The notes beneath the pieces were generated by a model, which was not told the DNA's origin, made no database searches, and saw nothing but the letters and a program-made list of their open reading frames with translations. Positions 62,519 to 64,000 of a DNA stretch of 64,000 nt are shown piece after piece. How positions within the stretch are numbered: the stretch's first letter is position 1; every line of letters begins with the position of its first letter. The translations under genes were made by a program, and so were the position numbers. The stretch covers positions 4,030,001 through 4,094,000 of the forward strand of contig NZ_CP136624.1 in the NCBI RefSeq assembly GCF_032917945.1. The letters run 5' to 3'. The DNA comes from Bradyrhizobium sp. sBnM-33 (GTDB taxonomy: Bacteria > Pseudomonadota > Alphaproteobacteria > Rhizobiales > Xanthobacteraceae).

Positions 62519-64000
62519 GATTTTTGATGAGGCGCTGCCTTAGGCTCAAAAAGCACTGACCTAGATCGTTCAGCTCGCGAATGACCTTTTCGTGCATTGT
62601 TTCACGCCTTCGGTCGCTTGACCGTTCGATATGGCAAAGGAGAAGGCTTTAGAAGGGGAGGCAAGATCTGGTGTGGGTATCGGCTGGCATAGAGTGCAAA
62701 TTGGCCGAGATGATCCCGATCACAGGAGCGCGCGGGTGCCAGTCGTGTTGGCAGCCCGGATTCGCGCTTTTTCGTAAGATGAGCGCGGAAGAGCTCCGCT
62801 TCGGATGAAGACGATCGCAACCATGAGTGGTAGATCGCAACGTGGCGCGGGCGGATAGCGGTGGCCCATTTGCACTGTGCCTATTTACCGCTGGTCGAGA
62901 GGCATCGGATTCCAGTAGGTTATCAGCGCTCAATCCGACAAGTCTATCGCCGACGTGACATTAGAGCCGCAATAAGCCTTTCCTTTATCGGAATGATATG
63001 CGTCGCAGCAGATCGCGGTGACAGTTCATACCGAGAATTCCGCTTTGTGCTTGCGAGAGGCTCGGAAATGCTCGCAAGCCTTGCGAGGCGTTTGGTTACA
63101 ATCGAACTCACACTTCGCGTTCAAAAAAGATGTGCTGCTCTCGCGTCCATCCTTGCGGCGCGCTTTCGCTCGGCGCGTTCTTGCAGGTGTAAACAGGAAG
63201 GCTGGATCTGACATTGGGCAATCCGCCCTCAGCCGCTACGGAGCGGAATCTTGCCGCTCACCAGGGGGTTGAATATTCCGAACTGCATTCGCGATGCGGC
63301 ACCCGACGCATTGGGGCGTCGCATCATCAATCGAAGATTCGAGTGCGATACAAGAATATCGATCCAGGTAGCGTCGACTAGCTTACCTATCGGCTGGAAT
63401 CCAGGCTCAGATCGCATCGGTGCATTGGATTTTCAGGAATCGTCCGCGAATTACGTGGCGCGAGAAGAAGCCGATGCTTCTCTCCACGAAATACTGAACG
63501 CCGCGGAATCGGTTGAGAAAGGGAGTTCCGCTCACGGTCGAACTCGAGCGGGCCCTTCTTAACGCGATCATCGTTTGGGGCGCGCGAATCGCCGGTCGAG
63601 CTTCCGTTCGGCCAACAGGAGATTTGTTGCGAATTTCTCATCGCAGAACGACCTGTACGCGTCGTCAAAGCCGAGTACATCGCAATGCGACTGGCTTCCT
63701 AAGTCGGCCTGACCGTTGCCCTGGTAAGCCTTGAGCGCGCAGCGGGAAAGGACGTCCCCTTATTCCGCGTAAAATTGGAAGGAGGCTGGAGCCGGAAACC
63801 CATGGTTTCTGCCCTTACGCTGCTTGAGCTTGATGAACTCATGGCCTGCTATTCCAGTTAGGAACAACCCGCGACCGTCATTCGTGACCATTTCGGGCGC
63901 CAAGGAAGACTCTCAAAGAGCTCTTTGGACGCGTGTTGTTCAACATTCTCCGTGGCGAACACGGATGACCATGCGCGCAATCACGCCACTTTTTTGACGG
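62519..64000. other. No supported gene
   Basis: About 1.5 kb with short overlapping frames on both strands and no recognisable family, ribosome site or repeat. Codon use looks unlike the catabolic genes, so this is probably decayed accessory DNA. Confidence 0.45.

Overview
The window looks like a Bradyrhizobium-type alphaproteobacterium (Nitrobacteraceae). The evidence is high GC coding sequence, several small orphan proteins I recognise by recall from that genus, many xanthine-dehydrogenase-family and tripartite/TRAP/ABC uptake genes, and IS110, IS66 and IS630 material. No rRNA, complete tRNA or CRISPR array is visible.

1-25.9 kb is an accessory, strongly decayed region. It holds an almost complete IS1111-type (IS110 family) element that split an SRAP-domain gene, broken IS66 and IS630 copies, and a tyrosine-integrase remnant whose 5' end is present twice as a 183-bp direct repeat. 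There are also traces of a former conjugative or replicating element: a TraG-like coupling protein fragment, an initiator-like helix-turn-helix pseudogene carrying an 11-bp repeat three times, an AlpA pseudogene and a second helix-turn-helix pseudogene. Intact genes stand between the wreckage. Most concern surface glycans or small-molecule modification: an FkbM methyltransferase, a family-4 glycosyltransferase, a GINT1-like beta-propeller protein, UDP-glucose 4-epimerase (galE), an acyltransferase-3 membrane protein and a class I methyltransferase. Several small orphan proteins are also intact. A Fic protein is frameshifted.

25.9-60.8 kb is a dense catabolic and transport region with little decay. 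It contains a two-component flavin monooxygenase (oxygenase plus reductase), an LLM flavin oxidoreductase with an allantoinase-like deacetylase, a three-subunit molybdenum hydroxylase (FAD, 2Fe-2S and Mo subunits), an ABC uptake operon ending in a CpdA-like phosphodiesterase, and a Crp/Fnr regulator. On the minus strand lie a Bug-type binding protein, a two-subunit molybdenum hydroxylase with a leaderless molybdate-binding-like protein, a GntR/FCD regulator, a TRAP transporter and a frameshifted cyclase. On the plus strand follow an unknown 362-residue secreted protein, a Tat-exported molybdenum hydroxylase with its 2Fe-2S subunit and a di-heme cytochrome, a Tat-exported ABC binding protein, MmgE/PrpD, an SDR lacking its catalytic Ser and Tyr, a DMSO-reductase-family molybdoenzyme and an enoyl-CoA hydratase. 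Four molybdoenzymes, four uptake systems or binding proteins and two regulators suggest catabolism of heteroaromatic or carboxylated compounds. The substrates cannot be read from sequence.

60.8-64 kb holds a tyrosine-recombinase-like integrase overlapped by a small upstream gene that may be an excisionase. The remaining 1.5 kb has no recognisable gene. The integrase sits at the edge of the catabolic block, so that block may be, or border, a genomic island.

The most notable observation is the IS1111 element. Its ends can be placed from the split host gene, and its right-end noncoding stretch contains a 10-nt word complementary to the target flank and a 9-nt copy of its own right junction. This is what an encoded bridge/seeker RNA would look like.
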